The notes beneath the pieces are model-generated. The model was not told the DNA's origin. It did not search any database and was given only the letters and a program-made list of their open reading frames with translations. Shown one piece after another: positions 28,479-38,401 of a stretch of DNA of 64,000 nt (the first letter of the stretch is position 1; every line of letters begins with the position of its first letter). The position numbers and the translations under genes are program-made. The stretch covers positions 41,565 to 105,564 of the forward strand of contig NZ_JAGGLL010000017.1 of NCBI RefSeq assembly GCF_017874425.1, read 5' to 3'. This stretch comes from Clostridium punense. Lineage in GTDB: Bacteria > Bacillota > Clostridia > Clostridiales > Clostridiaceae.

Positions 28479-28724
28479 CTATAAAACTTTTTTTAATTGC
28501 TCTATTTTATACTCTTTTATTAGCTTGTTTTTAGCTTCATCAATAACAATTAGTTTAACCTTATCTTCTTCAACCTTTAATACTTTGCCCTTTTGTTTAG
28601 TGCCAATAACATTAACTGGAGATCCTTGAACTATTTCTTTTAAGTAGTTTCCATTGCAATAACAACATCTTTCATTGTTACTCACTATCCTTTTGCAATC
28701 TACGCAATAATATATTTTGTTCAT
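28479..28724 (-). CDS. Small zinc-ribbon protein
   Basis: This protein of 81 residues has an N-terminal zinc ribbon (CVDCKRIVSNNERCCYC: pairs of cysteines spaced as CxxC and CxxC), followed by a small beta domain with KGKVLKVEEDKVKLIVID, like an SH3/KOW strand pattern. Such proteins may bind nucleic acid or protein; no specific function is known to me. The start is the ATG at 28724, not the in-frame codon within the G tract. The Shine-Dalgarno sequence is a run of nine G, which is unusual. Confidence 0.75.
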   Translation of the reverse strand: MNKIYYCVDCKRIVSNNERCCYCNGNYLKEIVQGSPVNVIGTKQKGKVLKVEEDKVKLIVIDEAKNKLIKEYKIEQLKKVL

Positions 28725-28731
28725 ATTAACG

Positions 28732-28740
28732 CCCCCCCCC
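28732..28740. repeat. Homopolymer tract of nine C (G on the coding strand)
   Basis: A 9-bp mononucleotide run of C on the plus strand, in a genome of very low GC. On the minus strand it is G9, ending seven bases before the ATG of the zinc-ribbon gene, at the Shine-Dalgarno position. Confidence 0.95.
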
Positions 28741-28855
28741 AAATAAATGGATTTTTTAGATATAAATCCTTAATATTTTATTCAAGAGAAGTTATTTTTT
28801 ACTTCCAGTATATGTTTTTTAACAATTTGTTAACATTTTGTTCTTTTACGTTCCG

Positions 28856-29812
28856 CTAATGAACCAACTTCCCTGAATCTCTCATCTCCACAAGTTCCTG
28901 AGGATAAGGGTTAAAAAAGCTTTGATCTAGTAATCTTTCTTCATTAAATCTTACTACATTAGACTTAATTACATATAGAGGTACACTAAAAGGAACATTT
29001 CCAGTTCTATATTTTTCTATGGTATCTAGAATAAAGCCCTTTTCATTATGAGATAATTTGTCACTGAAAAATCCCATAGCCTTCATTAGCACATTTATAT
29101 TTGAAGTGTATCTAGGAGACCTAGCAAGAAGACCCTGTAAGCCTTCTTCATATAACTTAAATACTTCTTCCTTTGACTTCTTGTCATTATTTCCAAGAAC
29201 ATTGCCTAGTATTTTTAAGTATTTTTGGCTATAAGCCATAAATAGAAGCTTATTTCTGCTATGAAAATCTACAAGTTCCTTCAAAGACTTTCTTTTATTA
29301 ATATCTCTAAATTCTGATAAAATAAATATTTTTGTTAAAAAATGCTCTCTTATTTTAAAATCCTTAAGACGCCCCTCATCTTCAATGGCTAAGTGTGGAA
29401 ATTTCTCTTGGGCTACTGCAGCAAAAAATCCTTTACCCTTAGAAGAGCCCCCTCCCTTCTCTTCACTCGGATAAATTTTAACATCCTTTACTCCACAGGA
29501 AGGAGATCTGCTTTTTAAAATAAATCCATCTACATCACTTAGAGAAGTTAAAAATTCATTAGAAAATTCGTACATGGATTTTGATACATCAATTCCAGTT
29601 TTAGGTTGAACTAAGCATATACTTCCCTTTTTTTGTACAATTCTAATAGGATCTCTTGGGGTGGTAAGTCCAATCTCCACTTCTGGACATACAGCAATAA
29701 AGTCAACATAATTATGTAACTTCTTAACAAATTCATCATTTTGCATTCCGCCATTATATCTACAAGGCTCAAATCCTAGGCACTTACTTACAACAATTGT
29801 AGGCTTAATCAT
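28856..29812 (-). CDS. DUF523-DUF1722 fusion protein
   Basis: This 318-residue two-domain protein has an N-terminal DUF523 (YbbK-like: SKCLGFEPCRYNGG, then the AVCPEVEIGL and SPSCGVKDV cysteine motifs), residues 1-140. Its C-terminal DUF1722 (YbgA-like) has FLMAYSQKYLKILG. In many bacteria the two domains occur in one protein, sometimes near photolyase genes; the activity is not firmly known. Three or four conserved cysteines could bind a metal or cluster. Good ribosome binding site GGAGGGG upstream of the ATG. Confidence 0.88.
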   Translation of the reverse strand: MIKPTIVVSKCLGFEPCRYNGGMQNDEFVKKLHNYVDFIAVCPEVEIGLTTPRDPIRIVQKKGSICLVQPKTGIDVSKSMYEFSNEFLTSLSDVDGFILKSRSPSCGVKDVKIYPSEEKGGGSSKGKGFFAAVAQEKFPHLAIEDEGRLKDFKIREHFLTKIFILSEFRDINKRKSLKELVDFHSRNKLLFMAYSQKYLKILGNVLGNNDKKSKEEVFKLYEEGLQGLLARSPRYTSNINVLMKAMGFFSDKLSHNEKGFILDTIEKYRTGNVPFSVPLYVIKSNVVRFNEERLLDQSFFNPYPQELVEMRDSGKLVH

Positions 29813-29902
29813 AAAAACCCCTCCTATAATTAGAGTAATAATATTGTTTGTACTGTTTTTATGGTTTATACTATAGAAAAAACTACTGAAAGGAACTTAG
29901 CT

Positions 29903-30226
29903 ATGTATAATTTTTTATTCTTTATTTTAATAATTTTTATTGGATTTTTTATATCGAAAAACAACTACAAAAACAGAGCTACTACTATTAATAGCAATCT
30001 TTTAGAGTATGCTGATGAAATTATAAAAATCTATAACAATTTAACTGAAGCTAATCAGAATAGCTTTAAAAATTCACTAAAGCAAAGAGAAGCTTATGTT
30101 TTTAATAACTTGATTGCTAATTTTTATCATGATGCAAATAATATAAATGTACTTCAGAACTCACTGTTCATCATGGAAGACATTATGAAAAAACTTAAAA
30201 TCATAACCACTAATAACAAAATATAA
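29903..30226 (+). CDS. Small membrane-anchored hypothetical protein
   Basis: This 107-residue protein has an N-terminal membrane helix (FLFFILIIFIGFFI, about 4-18) and a helical soluble part rich in Asn. The ATG at 29903 is preferred over an in-frame start at 29861 because AGGA lies eight bases upstream and the product then begins with the membrane segment. It is divergent from the DUF523 gene. No family is recognised. Confidence 0.6.
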   Translation: MYNFLFFILIIFIGFFISKNNYKNRATTINSNLLEYADEIIKIYNNLTEANQNSFKNSLKQREAYVFNNLIANFYHDANNINVLQNSLFIMEDIMKKLKIITTNNKI

Positions 30227-30229
30227 TAT

Positions 30230-30274
30230 AAGGGAACCAGGGTTAAAATATATTTATTACCCCTAGGTTCCCTT
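30230..30274. terminator. Bidirectional terminator
   Basis: Stem AAGGGAACC...GGTTCCCTT with inner AGGGT/ACCCT pairing, directly after the stop at 30226 and before the convergent gene that ends at 30314. Confidence 0.8.
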
Positions 30275-30313
30275 AAAGCTTTATCATTACTTATCTTTTA
30301 AAAAGTTATTTTC

Positions 30314-30784
30314 TTATCTTCTTCCAGCTTTCCCTGTAACCTGCTCTACTTTAATCTTGAATACCTTGGTTTTATTTTCGTCATTTCTAATGTATTTCAT
30401 TCCACTTTCCATAAAATCAGGAGAATATTTTTCTAAAATCACTTTTAGTCCTTCTATCTTTTCTTCACCTTCTAAAAACTCTGCAGTTCCAAAAACAATT
30501 ACACTTTCATAATTTGTGCTAAAGGCACTTGACAGAACCTTAGTTGGACCTACAACAGTAAAGGAAACTTTATTATTGTAAGCTAGATTTTCTAGCTTTA
30601 ACCCTTCTGTAGCTCCGTGAAAGTATATATTTCCATCTTTATATCCATAGCTTAATGGTACTCCATAAGCATATCCATTTTCTCCAATTGTGGATAAAAC
30701 TCCATATTCACCTTGTTTTAATAGTTCTAGGATTTCAACTTCAGTAATTGCTTTATCATTTCTTCTCATTGGCTTAAACACCAT
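30314..30784 (-). CDS. Pyridoxamine 5'-phosphate oxidase-like flavin protein (NimA-like)
   Basis: This 156-residue split-barrel flavin-binding protein has MRRNDKAITEVEILELLKQ at the start, the core strands GVLSTIGENGYAYGVPLSY and IYFHGATEGLKLENL, and KVSFTVVG. This is the pattern of the NimA-like group, linked in some anaerobes to reduction of nitroimidazoles, while most members have unknown substrates. It stands alone, next to a divergent nitroreductase-family gene; both may use FMN. RBS GGGGGAATT precedes the ATG. Confidence 0.85.
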   Translation of the reverse strand: MVFKPMRRNDKAITEVEILELLKQGEYGVLSTIGENGYAYGVPLSYGYKDGNIYFHGATEGLKLENLAYNNKVSFTVVGPTKVLSSAFSTNYESVIVFGTAEFLEGEEKIEGLKVILEKYSPDFMESGMKYIRNDENKTKVFKIKVEQVTGKAGRR

Positions 30785-31014
30785 AATTCCCCCTTTAATT
30801 GCTTCAATATATTTATTTTGTAATTTATGAGATAATTATACAATAGTTATTAAAAATAATATATAAATTTTTACACATAATATAATAAGTAGAAGGTTAT
30901 CATCATAATGAAATTTATTTTAAAATCATCCACTCTAAGAGCAAAAAGTTACTGCTTTTTATAGTTTCCAATCTATACATCAATAAAACCATTAAAATTT
31001 GAGAGGTATTTAAT

Positions 31015-31884
31015 ATGGATTATAACTCATCGTTATTTGAAGCTATCTATAAACGTTCTTCAGTCAGAAAATATAAAGATGAACCATTAGCTCATGGTCT
31101 TTTAAAACAAGTAGAAGAGCTAATTCATTCTACTCCTCAATTGGATGAAACAATTTCAATGAAGATTCATTTAGTTGAGGATGGAAGTAAAATAAAAAAC
31201 ATTTCTAAAGGCATAATTGGAAGTTATGGAAAAATAAATGCACCTCATTATCTTGTAGTTACTTCCGAGGAAAAACCTTGGTTTATGGAGAATGTGGGAT
31301 TCTCTTTAGAGTATTTAGTTCTTAAACTTACTACTTTAAACCTCGGAACCTGTTGGATTGGTGGATTTATAAAAAAGAACTTACTAAAGGATATAATAGA
31401 AATTCCTGAAAACCATATACCTGTAATAGTAATTTCTCTTGGTTATCCGTTAAATCCTGATGGATTTAAAACTAGAGATTTACGAAATAATCTTTTAGAA
31501 GACATAGACCCTAATCCAGAAAAGTATGCTGACTCCACAGCTAAATTAGTTGCAGCTACAAAGCGTAAGGAAATTCATGAAATTATTAGTGGAGAGTTAG
31601 ATGAAACTTGGCTTTCAATTATGGATGCTGTAAGACATGCTCCTTCTGCTATTAATAGTCAACCTTGGAGGTTTGTTAAGGAAGAAAATATTATTCATTT
31701 ATATGGAGTAAAAAGATTAAAAATTGCCCAGACCCTTGAGTATATCAATAAAATTGATTTAGGAATAGCTTTATGTCATTTGGTAGCTGCTGCTCAGCTT
31801 AAAGGAAAAACCTTAGAACTAAAAGCTATGGATATTATGTCTAAAAAAGGACTTTATTATTTTATATCTATTATTGAGCATTAG
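31015..31884 (+). CDS. Nitroreductase-family FMN oxidoreductase
   Basis: This 289-residue protein with a putative duplicated nitroreductase fold has RSSVRKYKDEPL near the N-terminus (FMN-binding Arg/Ser block), NLGTCWIGGF in the middle and a second block AVRHAPSAINSQPWRF near 205-220, with GIALCHLVAAA later. These two-lobed, TM1586-like nitroreductases are common in Clostridia. Substrate unknown. GAGAGG upstream of the ATG. Confidence 0.87.
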   Translation: MDYNSSLFEAIYKRSSVRKYKDEPLAHGLLKQVEELIHSTPQLDETISMKIHLVEDGSKIKNISKGIIGSYGKINAPHYLVVTSEEKPWFMENVGFSLEYLVLKLTTLNLGTCWIGGFIKKNLLKDIIEIPENHIPVIVISLGYPLNPDGFKTRDLRNNLLEDIDPNPEKYADSTAKLVAATKRKEIHEIISGELDETWLSIMDAVRHAPSAINSQPWRFVKEENIIHLYGVKRLKIAQTLEYINKIDLGIALCHLVAAAQLKGKTLELKAMDIMSKKGLYYFISIIEH

Positions 31885-32104
31885 TTTATATTCCATGGTA
31901 ATTTTTCATTTTTTCCCAAGGAGTTTATTATTTTCCTAACATAAAAAAACATTAAACAAGGCAAACTATTTTTAACTTTGATTATATTTTATTCCTATTA
32001 CCATTTTAAATCTTAATTAGAAGCTATAATGTACATTTTTGTTACTTATTAATTTAGTTTTATGGCCAAAGTAATCTAGTGCATTATAAAGAAGGAGTGA
32101 TATT

Positions 32105-32569
32105 ATGAAACTAGGTAAAATGTTGGCAACTACTTTATCCGTAGTTGGTGCTATTGTTGTTGTAGATAGGCTTGCAGATATGGTTTCCACTGCTCACAAA
32201 AGAAATATTAGTAGGTGCTTAAGTAATTTAGATAAGAGCAATTTTAATATTTTAGAAGATATGGATCCCATTGATGATTGTTGCTGTAGTGGTACAGTAG
32301 AAATCGAAAAGCCAGTAGAAAGTAAGTTTAGACGTTTTCATAAAATATTTCCAGAAATAAAGAAATATATGGCTCCTAATTGTGATACTGAAAAAGAAAA
32401 CTTCACCTTCCAATATAGTATTAAGGTTAAACCAGCAGAAGAATCAATGTACAATGAAATGTATGAAGAAACTTCTACTATGGATAATAGCGAAAGAATA
32501 ACAGAAGATAACTCAATGTTCAATGAGGATGATGATATAATTGGAAATCCAGAACTAGGTACAATTTAA
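32105..32569 (+). CDS. Hypothetical protein with membrane anchor and acidic tail
   Basis: This 154-residue protein has an N-terminal hydrophobic segment (about 6-21, TTLSVVGAIVVVDRLA), a DDCCCSG cysteine triplet near 57-63, and a strongly acidic C-terminus (EETSTMDNSERITEDN). The AAGGAG site makes the start clear. No family is recognised. Confidence 0.65.
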   Translation: MKLGKMLATTLSVVGAIVVVDRLADMVSTAHKRNISRCLSNLDKSNFNILEDMDPIDDCCCSGTVEIEKPVESKFRRFHKIFPEIKKYMAPNCDTEKENFTFQYSIKVKPAEESMYNEMYEETSTMDNSERITEDNSMFNEDDDIIGNPELGTI

Positions 32570-32623
32570 ATATTTTTACTCTCTAAATAACTTGAGATGA
32601 GCTCATATTAGCTTAGTATTAAT

Positions 32624-32670
32624 AAAGCCATGCAAAATACAGAAATTATTTTTCTATTTTGCATGGCTTT
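32624..32670. terminator. Hairpin after the acidic protein gene
   Basis: A 16-bp stem AAAGCCATGCAAAATA with complement and a 15-base loop. It is not followed by a clean U-run on the plus strand, but its position 54 bp after the stop fits termination. Confidence 0.65.
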
Positions 32671-32843
32671 CACACGTTATATAAAGTATTTCTTGTATTA
32701 TCAGCTTTAACTTATAGAATCTAACCTGCATGTAGCTTACAAAATTTTGTTAAACGAATTAATGAAAAACACAAGGTTTTTTCTAACCATTGTGGAATAA
32801 GAACAGTAAGAGTTTAGTAAGTTTTATTAAGGAGGCTTTTATT

Positions 32844-33581
32844 ATGATTATTAATTATGGGCATAGAGGTGCAAGCGGCTATTTTCCTGAAAACACCATG
32901 GTAGCTTTTGAGAAAGCTATTGAAATGGGAGCTACAGGTATAGAAACAGATGTGCAAATGACTAAGGATGGGGTACTTGTACTTATTCATGATGAATATG
33001 TAAACCGAACTACTGATGGCATTGGTCTTGTTAAAGACTATACTTATAAAGAACTAATGAAACTTAATGCTTCAACCTATATGAAAAACTATACTAATAA
33101 AACATCTATTCCCACTGTAGAGGAACTTCTAGCATTAGCTAAGAATCAAGACATTATTATAAACTTTGAGATTAAAAGCGGAGTTATTCTTTACCCTAAT
33201 ATTGAAGAAAATTTAATCAACTTGATTTATAAGGAACAGTTTCAAAACAATGTGATCCTTTCAAACTTTAATCATTACTCTTTAGTTAAATGTAAGGAAG
33301 TTTCAAGGGAAATACCCACAGGAATTTTGTACATGGAAGCCTTATACAAGGTTGAGGATTACTGCTCAACGGTTGGTGCAAATGCTCTTCACCCATACTT
33401 TTACTGCGCTCAACCTGAGGTAATACAAAATGCACATGAAAAGGGGCTTAAAGTTAATCCTTTCACTGTTAATGATGAGGGTGCTATGAATAACCTAATC
33501 TTAGCGGGCGTAGATGGGATTATTACAAATTATCCTGATAAATTAAAAAATATTATGGAGGATGTTTATGGAAAAGCTTAA
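32844..33581 (+). CDS. Glycerophosphodiester phosphodiesterase
   Basis: This enzyme cleaves glycerophosphodiesters to glycerol-3-phosphate and an alcohol. The 245 residues carry the catalytic GHRGASGYFPENT at the start (His of GHRG), E-x-D at GIETDVQMTKDG, and the HDEYVNRTTDG motif. It is a cytoplasmic UgpQ-type form without a signal peptide. The longer frame from 32790 is rejected because AGGAGG precedes the ATG at 32844. Its 3' end contains the start of the MFS gene (14-bp overlap). Confidence 0.92.
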   Translation: MIINYGHRGASGYFPENTMVAFEKAIEMGATGIETDVQMTKDGVLVLIHDEYVNRTTDGIGLVKDYTYKELMKLNASTYMKNYTNKTSIPTVEELLALAKNQDIIINFEIKSGVILYPNIEENLINLIYKEQFQNNVILSNFNHYSLVKCKEVSREIPTGILYMEALYKVEDYCSTVGANALHPYFYCAQPEVIQNAHEKGLKVNPFTVNDEGAMNNLILAGVDGIITNYPDKLKNIMEDVYGKA

Positions 33582-34761
33582 TTACAAAAGGACTTTTCTT
33601 TTAGGCTTTGGCTTTTTTTCTATAGCTATTACTTGGTCTGTTTATAATGCTTTTATGCCCATACTTCTTGGAAACTTTATTAAAAGTTCTGCATTAATTG
33701 GATTTATTATGACAGTAGATAATTATCTAGCACTATTTATACAACCAACGGTGGGGATCTTTAGCGACAGAATTGATACCAGGTTTGGAAAAAGAATGCC
33801 CTTTTTAATGATTGGAATGCCCCTGGCAGTAATTTTTACTTTTCTCATTCCTAGTCACAAAACCCTTTTAGCTTTAGTTTCCTTTATAGTTCTAATGAAT
33901 TTGTCTATGAGTTTATTCCGTTCTCCTGTAATAGCTTTAATGCCTGATATAACACATGAAAGCAATAGAAGTAAAGCTAACAGTATAATCAATTTCATGG
34001 GTGGAATTGGCTCTCTTATTGCTTTTTTCATTGGTTCTATTTTGTGGGGATATAATAGGGCTTATCCTTTTTATCTTGCAGCTTTTTTAATTTTAATATC
34101 TTTTATTGTATTATTCCTATTTATTAAAGAAAAAAGAGATGTACTAAATTACAAGTCTTCAGAGGAGAAGGTACACATTGTAAAGGGCATTGTTAGCGGC
34201 TTAAAAAATAAAAACATTAGGTACCTACTTTTTGCTATTTGTTCTTGGTTTATTGGATACAATGGAATCGAAACCTTTTTTACCCGCTACGGTGAGAACT
34301 TCTTAGGGGTTCCTGCAAATGTAGCTTCCATGTCTTTTACCTTTATGTCTTTAAGTTTTCTAATTTTTGCAATTCCCGCTGGTGCTATTGGGACAAAATT
34401 GGGGAAGAAAAAAACTATTGTTATGGGAATTCTTGGATTAATTGTAGTATTTGTTGTTTTAGGAACCTTAAGATCTATACTATTAATAAGAATTTGCTTT
34501 TTATTTTCTGGTTTCTTCTGGTCTATGATTAATATAAATTCTTATCCTTTTGTAGCAGAAATGGCACCTAAAGGCAATATAGGCACCTACACTGGATTAT
34601 ACTATTTATTCTCTTCAATAGCCGCTATAATTTCACCACCACTCCTAGGTGGAATCATGGACACAATAGGATATAAGTACATGTTCTTTTATGGAGCTTT
34701 ATTCTTCCTCCTTGCTCTTTTCTTTATTAGCAAAGTGAAAAAAGAAGTTCTACCTAGCTAA
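33568..34761 (+). CDS. MFS transporter coupled to the glycerophosphodiesterase
   Basis: This 397-residue protein has about 12 membrane segments. The GRPH-like motif IDTRFGKRMPF after helix 2, and the PDITHESNRSKANSIINF loop, are typical of SLC45-like/GPH-type major facilitator proteins that carry sugars or glycosides. The ATG at 33568 is preferred over one at 33562, which abuts GGAGG. Both start and SD lie within the glycerophosphodiesterase gene, so translation is coupled. Uptake of glycerophosphodiesters or their head groups is a reasonable guess, not shown. Confidence 0.88.
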   Translation: MEKLNYKRTFLLGFGFFSIAITWSVYNAFMPILLGNFIKSSALIGFIMTVDNYLALFIQPTVGIFSDRIDTRFGKRMPFLMIGMPLAVIFTFLIPSHKTLLALVSFIVLMNLSMSLFRSPVIALMPDITHESNRSKANSIINFMGGIGSLIAFFIGSILWGYNRAYPFYLAAFLILISFIVLFLFIKEKRDVLNYKSSEEKVHIVKGIVSGLKNKNIRYLLFAICSWFIGYNGIETFFTRYGENFLGVPANVASMSFTFMSLSFLIFAIPAGAIGTKLGKKKTIVMGILGLIVVFVVLGTLRSILLIRICFLFSGFFWSMININSYPFVAEMAPKGNIGTYTGLYYLFSSIAAIISPPLLGGIMDTIGYKYMFFYGALFFLLALFFISKVKKEVLPS

Positions 34762-34817
34762 ATTAAGAATTAAAACCTAATATACTTATCTAGATCATAA
34801 ATTTCTTAACACTTCTT

Positions 34818-34862
34818 AAGCCATGGATTATAGAGAATAGCACTCTATATAATCCATGGCTT
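34818..34862 (+). terminator. Terminator of the phosphodiesterase-MFS operon
   Basis: An 18-bp stem AAGCCATGGATTATAGAG against CTCTATATAATCCATGGCTT, short loop. Its inner TAGAG/CTCTA and outer CCATgGAT arms resemble the hairpins at 50734 and 55883. Confidence 0.85.
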
Positions 34863-34929
34863 CATTAATATAAAATTCATAAATCTACTTATGAAATTGT
34901 GATAGCTAAGTGGATTCTAATTATTGCAA

Positions 34930-36231
34930 TTAAAACTCTCTATTATTTTCAGGAACAACTACTGAATATCTAAAGGTAATTTTCTTTTCAGTTCTTGGTG
35001 GCACTGTTACATCAAACTCAATGGTATTTGCATCTTTCTTAGTGAACTTATCTGTAGAGCTAATCATCTTCCAATCTCCAGAAATAAAATGAGTAATTTT
35101 TAATAAGGCTTCTTCATTCCCAGTGTTTTTTATAGTTATTTCGTACTCATATTCTTCTAAACCTTCTAATCTCTTATAATCCGTTTGCACCTTATCAAAT
35201 ACAATATTAAAAGGTCTTCCAAGTTCTAATTTAACTAGTTCATCCTCTGGGGTATAGTCTATTCTACTCTCACCAATAAACTCAAAATTTTCTCTATTTT
35301 TAGGCCTATCATAAACCTGCGCAATTCCATTTGGTAATGGCTCTCCTAAATTATTTTCCTTTGAATTTTTAAATTCAATAACTGTACTTAATTCATTTCC
35401 GTTAAAAGGATTAATATAATATTTAATATATCTAACATTTTTACTCCAAAACAATTGAAGTTGTTTTGACGCTTTATCATTTAAATCTGTTGGACATGGG
35501 TAATTGTAAATATAATTATCCCCTAAAGCCGTTGGTGGTACTCCCCCAACATCACTGGCAGCTTTTAACATAAAACCAGTTTCGTATACAGGTTTTACTG
35601 GAGGCTCTTGTACTCTTTTTATATCTCCTGATACTAAATTCACTTTTGTATTTCTAAAATCTATACCTGAAAAATTATTTATTTTAGCAAAACATTTTAA
35701 ACTTAAATATTGGTTAAATAGTTCTATGGAATAATTTGCAACCCAGGCTAATCCTTTTGTTAAGTAGGATACAGTAAAGGTATTTTCATCAGTAGGACAT
35801 GCTTTAAATGATATGGTAGGCTTTAAAGTGAAGCCCTTAGGAAGACAAGGAAGTATAATTTCTCCCTTTGGGCTAACATAAACTTCATTAGTCTTCACAT
35901 CTTCAATAATATATCCCCCAGCAGTGGATAATAATATACCATGGACTTTTTTCCCGCTATCTGGATCATAAAGTACTACTTCCTTCCCTATGAACTTTTC
36001 TAATATATTAATAGAATTTAATACATCATAATCATAATTTATTTCATAAGCTTCTATGTTCTCAACTATAATAGAGTTTATCTCTATCAAATCAGCTACA
36101 TCTAGATAGTAAATCTTCTCTTCCTTATCAGTTGGATTTATGGTTCTCTTTTCTCTTACTAATCCAAAGTTATTTTGATATACAGAAACTGTTAATTCTT
36201 TAATATCTTTTTTTGTTGAAATCAAACTCAT
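34930..36231 (-). CDS. DUF4139 domain protein
   Basis: This 433-residue protein starts with the SVYQNNFGLVREKR strand typical of DUF4139 proteins and contains the SYLTKGLAWVANYSI core near 170, with a C-terminal beta-rich half ending in an immunoglobulin-like stretch (VTVPPRTEKKITFRYSV). There is no signal peptide or membrane segment. DUF4139 proteins are widespread and without a settled function. It stands alone between terminators. Confidence 0.8.
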   Translation of the reverse strand: MSLISTKKDIKELTVSVYQNNFGLVREKRTINPTDKEEKIYYLDVADLIEINSIIVENIEAYEINYDYDVLNSINILEKFIGKEVVLYDPDSGKKVHGILLSTAGGYIIEDVKTNEVYVSPKGEIILPCLPKGFTLKPTISFKACPTDENTFTVSYLTKGLAWVANYSIELFNQYLSLKCFAKINNFSGIDFRNTKVNLVSGDIKRVQEPPVKPVYETGFMLKAASDVGGVPPTALGDNYIYNYPCPTDLNDKASKQLQLFWSKNVRYIKYYINPFNGNELSTVIEFKNSKENNLGEPLPNGIAQVYDRPKNRENFEFIGESRIDYTPEDELVKLELGRPFNIVFDKVQTDYKRLEGLEEYEYEITIKNTGNEEALLKITHFISGDWKMISSTDKFTKKDANTIEFDVTVPPRTEKKITFRYSVVVPENNREF

Positions 36232-36326
36232 GGTTATCCCTCACTTAAAAATCTTTACATTTCATTATACGAAAAACCTCTTGTTTTGTACTATTGTATA
36301 GAGATTAATTTTTACCTAATATATAA

Positions 36327-36366
36327 AATCCCACCTGTCACCTTAAATAAGATGTTAAGTGGGATT
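36327..36366 (-). terminator. Terminator of pepF
   Basis: AATCCCAC/GTGGGATT stem with a long loop, 11 bp after the pepF stop, T-rich on the minus strand. Confidence 0.7.
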
Positions 36367-36377
36367 CTTATAAAGTT

Positions 36378-38183
36378 TTATTCACTAATTTCTTTTTCTA
36401 ACATATCTAAAAGTTCATCAAATCTTCTTATAGTATCTTCAAGAGGTTTTGGAGTAGTCATATCAACTCCAGCATCTTTAAGAATATTAATTGGATAGTC
36501 GCTTCCTCCAGCTTTTAAGAAGCCTTTATATCTTTCTACATCCCCCTCAGTACCATTTAGTATAATTTGAGAGAAAGAGTTAGCAGCTGCAAAACCAGTT
36601 ACATATTGGTATACATAAAAGTCTCTGTAGAAGTGTGGGATTCTTGACCATTCCATATCAATGCCCTTATCTACTACCATAGACTCACCAAAATATTTCA
36701 CATTTAAGTCATGATAAATTCTACATAATTCTTCGCTGGATAAAGATTCACCCTGTTCCATTTTTTCGTGAGTTAAAAGTTCAAACTCTGCAAACATGGT
36801 TTGTCTAAACACAGTAGTTCTTATACCCTCAAGCTGTTGATTTATTAAGAAAAGTCTCTTAGCCTTATCTTTTTCATTTTTGATTAAATAATCCATTAGT
36901 AAACACTCATTAGTTGTTGATGCCACCTCTGCACAGAATAATACATAATCTGCATAAATATATGGTTGTGTCTTTCTTGAGTAATATGAGTGGATGCTGT
37001 GCCCCATTTCATGAGCTAGAGTTGAAACATCATTAACTTGATTGCTATAGTTTAATAGCACATAGGGCATGGAATTATAGCTTCCACTTGAGTAAGCTCC
37101 TCCTCTTTTGCCTTTATTCTCATAAACATCAATCCAACCTTCTTTAATACCTTCTCTAAAAATATCTAGGTATTCCTGTCCTAGTGGTTCTAGTGCCTTT
37201 TCGCAAAGCTCTACACCCTCTTCATATTCCACATTAAATTCTGCATCATCTATAACTGAAACATATAAATCATACATATGGATTTCATCTAAACCTAAAA
37301 GTCTCTTTTTAATGTCTACATATCTATGAAGGGAAGTTAGGTTTTTGTTGATAGTATTCACCACATTGTGATAAACCCCCACAGGAATTTTATCTGGTTT
37401 TAAAGAACTTTCTAAGGCTGAATTGTAATTTCTTGTTTTAGACTTAAAAATAAAATTTTTATGAGAAGAAGTATATGAGGTAGCCACCGTATTTTTGAAC
37501 CTTTCATAGGTCCCAAATAAAGCTTCAAAAGCTGCTTTTCTTACTTCTCTATTTTTACTTCTTATAAAAACTGAATAATTTCCTTCTGTAAGTTCAACTT
37601 CATTGCCATCTTCATCCTTAATTATTGGGAAAGTCATATCAGCATTAGTTAACATTCCAAATATGTTTCTTGGCGCACTTAAGCAGTCACTTACTGCTGC
37701 TAAAAGCTTTTCTTCTTCTTCTGAAAGCACATGGGGTTTCTTTTCCATAATTTGCTCTAAGAAAAAATCATAAAGCTTGAGCCCTGGCTCTTCATCAATA
37801 AGATTTTTAATTTGACTTTCTTCCATCTTTAGAATTTCAGGAACAAAAAATGAAACTATAGCGCTATACTCTGCTCCATAGGTGGAAATTTTATCTTTTA
37901 TAACTTGATATTTAGAATTTGCAGTATCTTCATCTCCCCTTAAATGAGCATACACTGCTAAATACTCATATAAGTTTGATACTTCCACATACCTGTTTAG
38001 GTATTCAAGTAAAGCTTTTCCATTATTTAGCTTTCCTTTAAATTCCCCAAGTTTAGGGGCTATTTTTTGAAGCCTTTTAAAATCTTCTTCCCATAGTTCA
38101 TCAGTTGCATACATTTTTTCTACATTCCACTTATACTTTGATTCTATTTCACCTCTAGTTTTTAACTTTTTAACTTCACCCAT
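36378..38183 (-). CDS. pepF: Oligoendopeptidase F (M3 family)
   Basis: This 601-residue cytoplasmic zinc metallopeptidase cleaves oligopeptides of roughly 7-17 residues (family knowledge). The zinc site LAHEMGHSIHSY is near residue 390, followed by the E-containing helix (FCAEVASTTNECLL) of the third ligand. N-terminal PepF signature LKTRGEIESKYKWNVEKMY. The length is normal. GGAGG precedes the ATG. Confidence 0.95.
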   Translation of the reverse strand: MGEVKKLKTRGEIESKYKWNVEKMYATDELWEEDFKRLQKIAPKLGEFKGKLNNGKALLEYLNRYVEVSNLYEYLAVYAHLRGDEDTANSKYQVIKDKISTYGAEYSAIVSFFVPEILKMEESQIKNLIDEEPGLKLYDFFLEQIMEKKPHVLSEEEEKLLAAVSDCLSAPRNIFGMLTNADMTFPIIKDEDGNEVELTEGNYSVFIRSKNREVRKAAFEALFGTYERFKNTVATSYTSSHKNFIFKSKTRNYNSALESSLKPDKIPVGVYHNVVNTINKNLTSLHRYVDIKKRLLGLDEIHMYDLYVSVIDDAEFNVEYEEGVELCEKALEPLGQEYLDIFREGIKEGWIDVYENKGKRGGAYSSGSYNSMPYVLLNYSNQVNDVSTLAHEMGHSIHSYYSRKTQPYIYADYVLFCAEVASTTNECLLMDYLIKNEKDKAKRLFLINQQLEGIRTTVFRQTMFAEFELLTHEKMEQGESLSSEELCRIYHDLNVKYFGESMVVDKGIDMEWSRIPHFYRDFYVYQYVTGFAAANSFSQIILNGTEGDVERYKGFLKAGGSDYPINILKDAGVDMTTPKPLEDTIRRFDELLDMLEKEISE

Positions 38184-38401
38184 GATAATCCTCCTAAATA
38201 TATATGAATTTAAGTATATTTTACCATATTTATAAATTTAGTACATTTATTTCTAGTAGTTTTCTGTTATAATATAAAAGTGAATAATTATTAAAATTTT
38301 AATATAGACTTATTTACTAATAGTAGATATGTTATATATTAAAATTCTATTATAAAATAATAAAGTTATACTTAAAATATAAAGTTTTAGGAGGAATAAA
38401 A

